A stretch of 64,000 nucleotides of DNA from Nocardioides sp. (GTDB taxonomy: Bacteria; Actinomycetota; Actinomycetes; Propionibacteriales; Nocardioidaceae): positions 1 to 64,000 of the forward strand of contig NZ_JASBRN010000047.1 of NCBI RefSeq assembly GCF_030149505.1, written 5' to 3'. The position numbers and the translations under genes are program-made. The number at the start of each line of letters is the position of its first letter. The stretch's first letter is position 1. Shown one piece after another: positions 40,370 through 49,167 of this stretch. Below the pieces are notes generated by a model. That model ran no database searches. It saw only the letters and a list, made by a program, of their open reading frames with translations, and had not been told where the DNA came from.

Positions 40370-41547
40370 GGGACGCATTCGTCTACGCCTACGCCCGCAC
40401 GCCCTTCGGCCGCTTCGGTGGCGCACTCGCCGACAGCCGCCCGGACGACCTCGCCGCCACGGTGATCTCGGGCCTCATGGACCGGGCTCCGGCTCTCGAC
40501 CCCACCCGGGTCGACGACGTGTGCTGGGGTTGCGCGAACCAGGCCGGTGAGGACAACCGCAACGTCGGCCGGATGGCCGTGCTCCTGGCGGGACTGCCGA
40601 CCTCGGTGCCGGCCACGACCGTCAACCGGCTGTGCGGCTCATCGTTGGACGCGACGATTCAGGGCTCCCGGGCGATCGAGTCCGGCGATGCCGACGTCCT
40701 GCTCGTGGGTGGCGTCGAGTCCATGACCCGCGCCCCTTGGGTGCTGCCCAAGCCGTCTCGCGCCTATCCCGCTGCCAACGCCGAGCTGGTCTCGACCACG
40801 CTGGGTTGGCGGCTCGTCAACCGGGCGATGCCGGAGGGATGGACCGCCTCGCTGGGCGAGTGCAACGAGCTGTTGAGCGAGCGCTTCGGCATCTCGAGGA
40901 AGAGGCAGGACGAGTTCGCCACCCGCTCGCACCGGCTCGCGGCCGCGGCGTGGGACGACGGCTTCTACGACAGCTGGGTGGTGCCTGTCGGTGGCCTGAC
41001 GCGTGACGAGGGCGTGCGCCCCGACTCCACTGTCGAGAAGCTGGCCGGCCTCAAGCCATCGTTCCGGGCCGAAGGGACGATCACGGCCGGAAACGCCTCG
41101 CCACTGAGCGACGGCGCATCCGCAGTGCTGCTGGGTGCCGCCGGCGCGATACCCGACCTCGATCCCATCGCACGGATCGCTGGTCGGGGTGTGTTCGCCA
41201 ACGATCCCCGCGACTTCGGCTACGCGCCGGTCGAGGCGACCAACCGAGCCCTCGCCCGCGCGGGCATCACGTGGTCGGACGTGGCCGCCGTCGAGCTCAA
41301 CGAGGCCTTCGCCGTGCAGTCGCTGGCGTGCCTGGATGCCTGGGACGTCGATCCCGAGGCGGTCAACGCCCGCGGCGGCGCGATTGCCATCGGCCACCCG
41401 CTTGGCGCCTCCGGCGGCCGAGTGCTGGCCACCCTCGCGGAGCGACTGCGCGTCAGCGGCGACCGCTGGGGCGTCGCAGCGATCTGCATCGGTGTGGGCC
41501 AAGGGCTGGCCGTCGTCCTCGAGAACGTCGCTGGGAGCACGTCGTGA
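40366..41547 (+). CDS. pcaF: 3-oxoadipyl-CoA thiolase
   Basis: 393 residues. Thiolase with acyl-accepting Cys90 in RLCGSSLDA, GGVESMTRAPWVLPKP, the GHPLGASG segment and a C-terminal CIGVGQGLA cysteine. It cleaves 3-oxoadipyl-CoA to succinyl-CoA and acetyl-CoA. It serves both the protocatechuate branch and, by inference, the hydroxyquinol branch downstream. GTG 40366 overlaps the pcaC stop. Confidence 0.93.
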   Translation: MRDAFVYAYARTPFGRFGGALADSRPDDLAATVISGLMDRAPALDPTRVDDVCWGCANQAGEDNRNVGRMAVLLAGLPTSVPATTVNRLCGSSLDATIQGSRAIESGDADVLLVGGVESMTRAPWVLPKPSRAYPAANAELVSTTLGWRLVNRAMPEGWTASLGECNELLSERFGISRKRQDEFATRSHRLAAAAWDDGFYDSWVVPVGGLTRDEGVRPDSTVEKLAGLKPSFRAEGTITAGNASPLSDGASAVLLGAAGAIPDLDPIARIAGRGVFANDPRDFGYAPVEATNRALARAGITWSDVAAVELNEAFAVQSLACLDAWDVDPEAVNARGGAIAIGHPLGASGGRVLATLAERLRVSGDRWGVAAICIGVGQGLAVVLENVAGSTS

Positions 41548-42203
41548 GCGCCAGGCTGTGCGTCAGTCCCGACGAGGCGGTCGCCGAGGTCGAGGACGGC
41601 TCGACGGTCCTGATCGGCGGCTTCGGGATGGCAGGGATGCCGGTCCAGCTGATCGACGCCTTGATCAGGCAGGGCGCGACCGGCCTGACGGTTGTCTCCA
41701 ACAACGCCGGTAACGGGGATACCGGGCTGGCGGCCTTGCTGGCGAAGGGGCGGGTGCGCAAGATGATCTGCTCCTTCCCGCGACAGGTCGACTCGTGGGT
41801 CTTCGACGGCCTCTACCGCGAAGGACGGATCGAGCTCGAGCTCGTCCCTCAGGGGAACCTGGCCGAGAGGATGCGCGCCGCTGGGGCGGGCATCGGTGCC
41901 TTCTTCACGCCGACCGGTGCGGGCACACCGCTGGCCGAAGGACGTGAGACGCGCGAGATCGACGGACGACTCCACGTCCTCGAGGCGCCGATCCGAGGGG
42001 ATGTCGCGCTCATCGGGGCTCATCGGGCCGACCGCATGGGCAACATCGTCTATCGCAAGACCGCGCGGAACTTCGGACCGGTCATGGCGACGGCCGCAAG
42101 GTCGACCATCGTGCAAGTACACGAGGTCGTCGACATCGGTGAGCTCGACCCGGAGGCGGTCGTGACACCTGGGCTCTATGTGGACAAGGTAGTAGCGGTA
42201 TGA
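41544..42203 (+). CDS. pcaI: 3-oxoadipate CoA-transferase subunit A
   Basis: 219 residues from GTG 41544. Family I CoA-transferase alpha chain: GSTVLIGGFGMAGMP, VVSNNAGNGDTGLAALL and GNIVYRKTARNF are conserved. With PcaJ it moves CoA from succinyl-CoA to 3-oxoadipate. Overlaps pcaF and pcaJ by four bases each. Confidence 0.92.
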   Translation: MSARLCVSPDEAVAEVEDGSTVLIGGFGMAGMPVQLIDALIRQGATGLTVVSNNAGNGDTGLAALLAKGRVRKMICSFPRQVDSWVFDGLYREGRIELELVPQGNLAERMRAAGAGIGAFFTPTGAGTPLAEGRETREIDGRLHVLEAPIRGDVALIGAHRADRMGNIVYRKTARNFGPVMATAARSTIVQVHEVVDIGELDPEAVVTPGLYVDKVVAV

Positions 42204-42877
42204 GCGGACTGACGAAGGACGAAATTGCAGCGTTGGTGGCGCGCGACATCCCGCCCGGGTCCTACGTCAACCTCGGAATCGGTCTGCCGACCCAGGTGGC
42301 GGACCACCTCGTCGACGGGTCCGGCGTTGTCCTCCACACGGAGAACGGCATGCTGGTCATGGGCCCACGTCCTGCCGAGGGTGAGCACGATCCCGACCTG
42401 ACCAACGCTGGCAAGCAACCGGTCACCGAGCTCCCAGGGGCTTCCTACTTCGACTCAGCAGCCTCCTTCGCAATGATGCGTGGTGGCCACCTCGACGTGT
42501 GCGTGCTGGGCGCCTTCCAGGTCTCTGCCACCGGCGACCTCGCTAACTGGCACACCGGCGCGGCCGACGCGATCCCGGCAGTCGGCGGCGCCATGGACCT
42601 CGCCATCGGCGCTCGGAGTGTCTTCGTGATGATGACCCTTTTCGCTAAGGACGGATCCCCCAAGCTCGTCCCCGAGTGCACCTATCCCCTCACCGGCGTG
42701 GCTTGCGTGACCCGCGTCTACAGCGACCTCGCGGTCTTCGACCTCGTCGGCGGCGAGGCCATCGTGCGCGAGACCTTCGGAACGACGTACGACGACCTGG
42801 AGCGGCGGCTCGACGTACCGCTCCGCGACGGCACCCGAGCGCCCGATCCACCCCACCCCTCGAAGGAGATCCGATGA
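42200..42877 (+). CDS. pcaJ: 3-oxoadipate CoA-transferase subunit B
   Basis: 225 residues. The catalytic glutamate is Glu48 in HTENGML; NLGIGLPTQVADHL and the AMDLAIGARSVFVMM helix agree with the beta chain. ATG 42200 overlaps the pcaI stop. It closes the intact part of the operon; a decayed gene follows directly. Confidence 0.92.
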   Translation: MSGLTKDEIAALVARDIPPGSYVNLGIGLPTQVADHLVDGSGVVLHTENGMLVMGPRPAEGEHDPDLTNAGKQPVTELPGASYFDSAASFAMMRGGHLDVCVLGAFQVSATGDLANWHTGAADAIPAVGGAMDLAIGARSVFVMMTLFAKDGSPKLVPECTYPLTGVACVTRVYSDLAVFDLVGGEAIVRETFGTTYDDLERRLDVPLRDGTRAPDPPHPSKEIR

Positions 42878-43826
42878 GCAACCCCTAGGACGGCAGCATC
42901 TTCAGTGGCGCGTTCGTGGCCGGCGGTGCCGGCACCACCGAGGTCCTGGCCCCCGCGACGGGACAGGCGATCGCCACGGTCAGCGCTGCCGACATCAACG
43001 ACCCCGATCGAGCCGTCGCGGCAGCGTGGGCGGCGCACCCCGGCTGGGTGGCTCTGCCCTACACCGACCGAGCCGCGGTGATGGCGCGCGCTGCTGCGTT
43101 GCTCGAGGCCGATCCCGAACGCCTCACCCCGATGGCTGGTCCCCGAGTCCGGTGCTCCCGATGCCGACATCGACGCGGCTGCCTCCTCCGGGACGTGGGT
43201 ACCTTCCAGCAGCAGGGCCAGATTTGCGTGGCCACCGGTCGCCACCTCGTTCCCGAACGACAAGCTGGCCGAGAAGGTCGCAAAGCCGGCCGAGAAGGCC
43301 GCACACCTCCTCGTCGGTGACCCGACCGCCCCGGCGAATGCGCTGGGCCCGATCATCGACCAGGCCCAGCTGCAGAAGGAGCGCGGCGTCGTTGAGTCCA
43401 CCGTCGCCGCCGGCGCGACGCTGCTCGCCGGCGGCACCCACGACGGTCCGTTCTACCGGCCGACCGTGCTGACCGCCGTCCCCCTGGACAGCCCGGCCTT
43501 CTCGCAGGAGATCTTCGGTCCCGTTGCGCCGGTGGTCGACTACGAGACGGTCGACGAGGCCATCGAGATCATCAACTCCTCCGACGGCCTCTCCGTCGGG
43601 ATCCTCACCTCCAACCGGTTCAAGGCCCTCGAGCTCGCGGACCATCGAGGCGGGCGCGACCCACATCAACGACCAGGCCGCCGATGACGAGTCGGGCGCA
43701 CCCTTCGGCGGACCCTTCGGCGGAGCCCAAAGCCTCGGGTGTCGGTGGCCACTTCGGGAGCTCGGTGAACTTCGACACGTCCTGCGAGGTGCAGCGGGTG
43801 ATGGTGCAGTCGGAGGTACCAGGCGG
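42874..43826 (+). pseudogene. Decayed aldehyde dehydrogenase (vanillin/benzaldehyde type)
   Basis: The ATG at 42874 overlaps the pcaJ stop but the frame ends at codon 5 (TAG 42886-42888). Read on, an ALDH N-terminus (VAGGAGTTEVLAPATGQAIATV) is clear. Then some 150 residues are missing, the cysteine region FQQQGQICVATGRHLV appears at about 43,206, then VGDPTAPANALGPIIDQAQL, FSQEIFGPVAPVVDYETVDE and finally FGGHFGSSVNFD-like sequence in other frames, so at least three frameshifts and one internal deletion. The intact ancestor probably oxidised an aromatic aldehyde to the acid that feeds pobA or pcaHG. Confidence 0.85.
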
Positions 43827-44241
43827 AGCGCGAGGTGCGCGAAGCCGTGCGCCAGCAGGGCGTCTGGCTGTTGAGTGTCATGCCTGCTTCGATACCCGCG
43901 GGCGCAGACGCGTCGGCCAGCACCCTCGAAGGTGGGCGCCTCGCCGAGAGCCTCGCGCCGGGGCATGAGCGCGGCCTCGAACGCGCTTGCAGGCCGGCTC
44001 GGGAGTCGGTCCCACTGTCGGGGCGGGCACTGCCGCTGATTCGCCGGTAGGCGGGCACTTCGCTCGGTCATGAATCGGATGCATGACACCACGACAAGTT
44101 TGCATTGGACGGTCGCATGTAGGGCAGCACACGCTGTGGCGGACGACACATCAACCACCGCGGTGCGGTGGCTTCACCCCGATGCTGCCCCTACTCGGGC
44201 CGGGCGCATCCGTCAGCGAATTCGTTCGCCCAGGAGACAGC
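43827..44241. other. 415-base non-coding stretch before the ABC importer genes
   Basis: No supported gene on either strand. It must hold the promoter of the importer operon. No clear operator or hairpin was found; the Shine-Dalgarno AGGAGA at 44231-44236 belongs to the next gene. Confidence 0.4.
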
Positions 44242-45402
44242 ATGACCACCAAGCGTGTGGGTGCCTTCGGCGCCCTCATCACCGTCCTCGCTCTCAGCAC
44301 GTCGGCGTGCGGCGGGTCGACCACCTCGTCGCCGGCCAACGCCGGCGCGGAGGGGGCGAGCAACGTCGACGCGCAGGCCAGCCTCGCCGCCGCGTACGAG
44401 GGGATCGCGGGCAAGCCGCCTACTCAGAGCGTCCCTGCGGAACCGGGCGTCAAGGCATGGGTCGTGTCATGCGGGCAGATGCTATCGACCTGCTCGGTCC
44501 CCTCAGACGCGATCGTCGAGGCCGGCGAGACCATCGGCTGGGACACCACGATCTGCGACGGCAAGCTGGCCCCCGAGGGCTGGTCGGCCTGCATCCGCCA
44601 GGGCGTCGCCGAGAAGGCACAGGTCATCTTCGTGATCGGCCAGGACTGCTCGAGCTTCGTAGGTCCCCTGCAGGAGGCCAGGAGCGCCGGCATCACGACC
44701 ATCGGCGTCGGCGCCAACGACTGCGACGTGAGCGGCGGCGAGAAGCTGTTCTCCGCGATCACCCAGCGCTACGAGAACATGACGAACGAGCAGTGGTGGA
44801 ACGAGCTGGGCAAGCTCCAGGCGAACTGGCTGATCGGGAAGACCGACGGCAACCTGAAGCTCCTCGAGGTCAAGATGGAGGACGCGAGGTTCGGTCCGTG
44901 GATCAGTGAGGGCCTCGAGGCCGAGCTGAAGAAGTGCGCGACGTGCGAGGTCACCTCCGCGGTCACCCTCACCAACCTGGACAGCGCCTCCGGTGCGCTC
45001 GGGCAGAAGTTCTCATCGGCCCTGCTCGGGGCCCCCACCGCGAACGCGGTCGCAGTCCCGCTGGACCCCTGGTTCCTCGTCGGGCTGTCCCAGGCCATCC
45101 AGTCCTCCGGCCGGGCGGACGGCCTCGCAGTCATCGGGGCCTTCGGCCAGGAGGCGAACACCGACCTGGTCCGAGGCGGCCAGGCCCAGGACGCGACGGC
45201 CGCGTTCGACCAGGTGTGGGAGGGCTGGTCGGGCGTCGACACCGCACTGCGCGTGCTGGCGAAGCAGCCGGTGCTGCCGGCCGGTATCGGCATCCAGGTC
45301 GTCGATGCCGACAACAACCTCCCCGCGGCGGGCTCCACGTTCACCTATGTCCCCGAGGTCGACTTCAAGTCGCTCTACGGGGCGGTCTGGACCCAGAAGT
45401 GA
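44242..45402 (+). CDS. Sugar-type ABC importer, lipoprotein substrate-binding protein
   Basis: 386 residues from ATG 44242. A lipoprotein signal with lipobox LSTSAC (Cys23) leads into a periplasmic-binding-protein type 1 fold (VWVVSCGQML-like strand, VIFVIGQDCSSF, ITTIGVGANDC, AVIGAFGQEANTDLVRGG). The class normally binds ribose-like sugars, but the setting between two aromatic-degradation operons suggests an aromatic compound or a phenolic glycoside; this is inference. First gene of a three-gene importer operon. Confidence 0.82.
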   Translation: MTTKRVGAFGALITVLALSTSACGGSTTSSPANAGAEGASNVDAQASLAAAYEGIAGKPPTQSVPAEPGVKAWVVSCGQMLSTCSVPSDAIVEAGETIGWDTTICDGKLAPEGWSACIRQGVAEKAQVIFVIGQDCSSFVGPLQEARSAGITTIGVGANDCDVSGGEKLFSAITQRYENMTNEQWWNELGKLQANWLIGKTDGNLKLLEVKMEDARFGPWISEGLEAELKKCATCEVTSAVTLTNLDSASGALGQKFSSALLGAPTANAVAVPLDPWFLVGLSQAIQSSGRADGLAVIGAFGQEANTDLVRGGQAQDATAAFDQVWEGWSGVDTALRVLAKQPVLPAGIGIQVVDADNNLPAAGSTFTYVPEVDFKSLYGAVWTQK

Positions 45403-46949
45403 CCTCTCCGACGGCCGTCGACAGCGTCCTGGCTGTCGGCGGCCTCCGGAAGACCTTTGGCGGCACCGTCGCGCTGCGGGGCGTGGACCTGCAGGTCGGG
45501 GCGGGAGGCGTCCATGCGCTGCTCGGCGGCAACGGGTCGGGCAAGTCGACGCTGATCAAGTGCATCGCCGGGGTCTACACCGCCGACGCGGGGGAGGTGC
45601 GGATTGGGCAGCACACCATCGAGGCGGCCCACATGACCCCGCACGCGGCCCGGGCTGCGGGACTTCGGTTCGTGCACCAGGACCTCGGGATGTTCGACGA
45701 CTTCTCGGTCGCGGAGAACATCGCCCTGGGGACGCGCTTCCCGGCGCTCGGACGCGTCCAGGTGCGCTGGAGCGGCCTTCACCGCCAGGTCAGACGCCTC
45801 CTCGACGACTACGGGATCGAGGCCCGGCCGCAGGACATGCTCGGCTCGCTGCGTGGCAGCCAGAGGACGATGGTCGCGATCGCGCGCGCCCTCGCCGATC
45901 AGGAGGACAACGAGATGATCCTTCTCCTCGACGAGCCGACGGCGGCCCTCCCGGAGAAGGAGAGCCAGGAGCTGATGCACGCGCTGCGGCTCCGCGCGGA
46001 CCGGGGCCAGACGATCGTCCTGGTCGATCACCGGCTCGGCGAAGTCGAGCAGATCGCCGACGTCGCCACGGTGCTGCGCGACGGCCAGGTGAGCGCCGAG
46101 ATCGACCACGACTTGCGGGCCACCAAGCTGGCCGCGCTGGTAGCCGAGGCCGAGCTGGCCGAGGTGCGGCGCCCGACGACCTCCCCTGACCGAAACGCAC
46201 CGCCCGTGCTCCGTGCCACGGGCCTGGTCGCCGGCGGCGTACGGGGAGTGGACGTGACGGTCGGGCCCGGCGAGATCGTGGGCCTGGCCGGGCTCGCCGG
46301 TGCCGGACGCTCCACCATCCTGCGCGCGCTCTTCGGCCAGCACCCCGTCCAAGACGGTCGCATCGAGCTCGACGGCCGCCCCTACAGGCCGTCCTCGCCG
46401 CGCGACGCGGTTGCGTGCGGCGTGGCGTACGTGCCGGAGGAGCGCCTGACCGAAGGACTGTTCGCCGACCTCTCGGTCCGGGAGAACATCGCGGTGACCA
46501 CCCTGGCGGGCTACTGGCGGTGGTTGCGGATGGACCGGCGCGCCGAGCAGCGCGACGCCAAGGAGGTGGTCGCCCGGCAGACGGTCCGGACGGCGAGTGT
46601 CGACACCCCGATCGGGCAGCTGTCCGGCGGCAACCAGCAGAAGGTGATGCTCGGCCGCTGGATGCGCCGCAACCCGCGGCTGATGCTGCTCGACGAGCCG
46701 ACCCAGGGCGTCGACGTCAGGGCGCGCAGCGAGATCTACGCCAGCATCAGGTCGCTGTCGGCCTCTGGCAGCGGTGTCGTCGTCGCCTCCACGGACTTCG
46801 ACGAGCTGCTCGCACTCTGCGACCGCATCCTCGTCCTCGCCGACGGTGTCGTGGCCCACGACCTCGACGCAGCCACGACCGCCCGGGACGAGCTGGTCGC
46901 CGCTGTGATGCGCACCCCGTCCGATCTCTCACCTACGGAGCACCCATGA
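45399..46949 (+). CDS. Sugar-type ABC importer, double ATPase
   Basis: 516 residues from GTG 45399. Two ABC modules: the first with Walker A GGNGSGKST (43-51) and LLDEPTAALPE; the second with a degenerate Walker A GLAGAGRST, the intact signature LSGGNQQK and LMLLDEPTQGVDV. The asymmetric pair is usual for RbsA/MglA-type ATPases. Energises the permease next door. Confidence 0.9.
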   Translation: MTSPTAVDSVLAVGGLRKTFGGTVALRGVDLQVGAGGVHALLGGNGSGKSTLIKCIAGVYTADAGEVRIGQHTIEAAHMTPHAARAAGLRFVHQDLGMFDDFSVAENIALGTRFPALGRVQVRWSGLHRQVRRLLDDYGIEARPQDMLGSLRGSQRTMVAIARALADQEDNEMILLLDEPTAALPEKESQELMHALRLRADRGQTIVLVDHRLGEVEQIADVATVLRDGQVSAEIDHDLRATKLAALVAEAELAEVRRPTTSPDRNAPPVLRATGLVAGGVRGVDVTVGPGEIVGLAGLAGAGRSTILRALFGQHPVQDGRIELDGRPYRPSSPRDAVACGVAYVPEERLTEGLFADLSVRENIAVTTLAGYWRWLRMDRRAEQRDAKEVVARQTVRTASVDTPIGQLSGGNQQKVMLGRWMRRNPRLMLLDEPTQGVDVRARSEIYASIRSLSASGSGVVVASTDFDELLALCDRILVLADGVVAHDLDAATTARDELVAAVMRTPSDLSPTEHP

Positions 46950-47977
46950 CAACCCAGGCACCCGAGGCATCCCGAACCGAGACGACACCGGCCGCGACCG
47001 CCTCCGCGACTCGGCGTAGCGGGTCGCTGGCGGCGATCGAACGACTGGCGCTACCGGCGCTGCTGGTCTTGGTCGTGCTGTTCTTCACGGTCTACCCGGC
47101 CAGCCGCGAGATCTACGCCACCAGCGCGAACGTCAGCGTCGTCCTCGGCAATCAGTCGGTGGTCCTGCTGGTCGCGGTCGCGATCCTGTTCCCCCTCGTC
47201 GCCGGGCACTTCGACTTCTCGGCCGGGGCCACGGCGATCTTCGCCAGCGTCGTCGCGGCGGCCGGCATGGCCCGGTTCGACTTGCCCGTCGTCGTGGCGT
47301 GCCTGCTCGCCCTCATCGCCGGGGTCCTGATCGGGACCGTCAACGGCCTGGTCGTGTCACGGTTCCGGATGAATGCGTTCGTGTCGACCCTGGGCATGGC
47401 GACACTCCTCGGGGGGCTGATCCAGTGGTACACCGGCGGCCTCGCCATCGTGGGGATCAGCCAAAGCATGACCGACTTCGGATCGGCCAGCTGGCTCGGG
47501 CTCCCGCGTGTGGTGTACGTCGTTGCCGTCGTCCTGATCGCCAGCTGGTACGTCCTCACCCACACGCCGTACGGACGCTCGCTCTATGCACTCGGATCCA
47601 ACGAGCGAGCCGCGGTACTCGTGGGCATCCCGCGTCCTCGCTACACCTTGATCGCCTTCGTGACGGCCAGCGTGCTCGCGTCGATCGCCGGCATCATCGT
47701 GGTCGCCCGCACAGGCGGCGCGAACGCCGACAACGGCATGTCGCTGCTCTTCCCGGCGCTGACCGCTGCCTTCCTCGGGACGACAGGCTTCCAACCCGGC
47801 CGCTTCAACGTCCTGGGCACGGTCGTCGGCGTCCTCTTCGTGGCTGCATCAGTCAGCGGCCTCACGCTCAGCGGCGCCCATGACTGGGTCGACCAGGTGT
47901 TCAACGGTCTGGCGTTGCTGATCGCCGTCGGGCTCTCCAGCTATCTGCGCCGCCGCCGCGAGGGGGCTACCTCCTGA
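46946..47977 (+). CDS. Sugar-type ABC importer, permease
   Basis: 343 residues, about nine to ten hydrophobic helices beginning near residue 34. GHFDFSAGATAIFAS and TVNGLVVSRFRMNAFVSTLGM correspond to the conserved RbsC/BPD_transp_2 core. ATG 46946 overlaps the ATPase stop. Completes the importer. Confidence 0.9.
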   Translation: MTTQAPEASRTETTPAATASATRRSGSLAAIERLALPALLVLVVLFFTVYPASREIYATSANVSVVLGNQSVVLLVAVAILFPLVAGHFDFSAGATAIFASVVAAAGMARFDLPVVVACLLALIAGVLIGTVNGLVVSRFRMNAFVSTLGMATLLGGLIQWYTGGLAIVGISQSMTDFGSASWLGLPRVVYVVAVVLIASWYVLTHTPYGRSLYALGSNERAAVLVGIPRPRYTLIAFVTASVLASIAGIIVVARTGGANADNGMSLLFPALTAAFLGTTGFQPGRFNVLGTVVGVLFVAASVSGLTLSGAHDWVDQVFNGLALLIAVGLSSYLRRRREGATS

Positions 47978-48026
47978 CAGGTCCTGTGCCTGCCCGGAGT
48001 CGGCACCACGAGGCGACGGCGGATGA

Positions 48027-48042
48027 TGTGTGTCAGCACACA
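48027..48042. promoter_or_regulatory. Palindrome TGTGTG-TCAG-CACACA before the LysR gene
   Basis: Perfect 6-bp inverted repeat with a 4-base centre, ending 26 bases before the LysR-type ATG. LysR proteins bind interrupted dyads of this size and often autoregulate, so it is a candidate site. Confidence 0.45.
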
Positions 48043-48067
48043 CCTACTCTGGGCAGGCACGGACGAC

Positions 48068-48985
48068 ATGGAACTGCGAAACCTCAGGCACTTCGTGGCG
48101 GTGGCGGACACCTTGAACTTCCGCGTCGCCGGCGAGCGGCTCTTCCTCACCCAGTCGGCGATCACGCGGTCCATCGCCGTCCTGGAGCGTAATCTCGGCG
48201 TCCAGCTCTTCGTCCGCGACCGCCGCGGCGTGACGCTCACCAACGACGGCGCGCAGCTCCTCGAGCGGGCCCGCAGGATCCTGAGCAGCGCGGACGAGTT
48301 CAGCTATGCCGCCCGAACGCTGACGGCGACCTCCAAGCGACATCTGCGGATCGGGCTGTACGGTAACGGGTTGGCCGAGCTCACCCACCGCGTGCTCCGG
48401 GAGTTCTGCGACCGGTTTCCCGACACCACCCTCCAGATCCGGGACGCCGACTTCGCCAACGGGATCGAACCGCTCCTCAACGGGGAGTACGACGTGGCCT
48501 TCCTCCGGGCGCCGGTCGATCTTCCGGTCCTGCACACCGTGCGGCTCTTCAGCGAGCCGATGAATCTCCTCGTGCACGAAAGCCACCGCCTCGCGTCGGC
48601 GCCGAACGCCGACATCCGCGAGATCTTCGACGAGCCGTGGGTGACCCTCCCGCCGAGCATCCCGAGTGCATGGGGCGCCTCGTGGTTGGCGGTCGACCAG
48701 CGCCACGGGGAGACACCACAAATCGGGGCCGTCGCCCGGACAGAGGTCGAGTTCGGGGCCGCCGTCGCCTACCGCAAGCTCAGCGGCATCGTACCGGCCT
48801 CGGTGCCCCGACTTCGCCCGCACCCCGGCGTCGCTGCTGTCCCGGCGCTCGGTGCGCCGCTCTCCCATGTCGCGGTCGCCTACCCCGCGGTCGGCTACCG
48901 ACCGGACGCGGCGGCGGTGGCCGAGGTGGCCCTGTCCGTGACCAGCCGCACGCTCCACCTGGTGCCGGACGCCGAGCCGGCCTGA
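48068..48985 (+). CDS. LysR-family transcriptional regulator
   Basis: 305 residues from ATG 48068; the frame is open upstream but MELRNLRHFVAVADTLNF is the standard LysR start. Winged helix-turn-helix in residues 1-60 (RLFLTQSAITRSIAVLERNLG), effector domain from about 90. It stands between the importer operon and the hydroxyquinol operon and could control either or both. A 7-bp hairpin (48996-49018) follows. Confidence 0.88.
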   Translation: MELRNLRHFVAVADTLNFRVAGERLFLTQSAITRSIAVLERNLGVQLFVRDRRGVTLTNDGAQLLERARRILSSADEFSYAARTLTATSKRHLRIGLYGNGLAELTHRVLREFCDRFPDTTLQIRDADFANGIEPLLNGEYDVAFLRAPVDLPVLHTVRLFSEPMNLLVHESHRLASAPNADIREIFDEPWVTLPPSIPSAWGASWLAVDQRHGETPQIGAVARTEVEFGAAVAYRKLSGIVPASVPRLRPHPGVAAVPALGAPLSHVAVAYPAVGYRPDAAAVAEVALSVTSRTLHLVPDAEPA

Positions 48986-48995
48986 CGGCGACCTG

Positions 48996-49018
48996 CCCGC
49001 GGACGCACCTACCGCGGG
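48996..49018. terminator. Hairpin after the LysR gene
   Basis: CCCGCGG (48996-49002) pairs with CCGCGGG (49012-49018) across a 9-base loop, 10 bases after the LysR stop. Confidence 0.5.
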
Positions 49019-49094
49019 GTCATTCCCTCGCCTCATGACGCCGTGCGTGTTCGGCATTGGCGCAGGGTCGGCCCTGTAGTGCACGTTACAGAGG

Positions 49095-49109
49095 TCGCGA
49101 GATTCGCGA
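49095..49109. promoter_or_regulatory. TCGCGA-GAT-TCGCGA repeat before the second catabolic operon
   Basis: Two copies of the palindromic hexamer TCGCGA separated by three bases, about 60 bases before the ATG at 49168, in a 182-base gap. Candidate operator for the operon; the protein is unknown. Confidence 0.35.
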
Positions 49110-49167
49110 CGTCGACCCGCGGCAGCGACATGCCGCGGAGCGGCCGAGTCATGCAGGAGCTCTGCGG

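Noticed and set aside
40366..41547. Generic acetyl-CoA acetyltransferase instead of PcaF
   Set aside because: Position between pcaC and pcaI with 4-base overlaps makes 3-oxoadipyl-CoA thiolase the better call.
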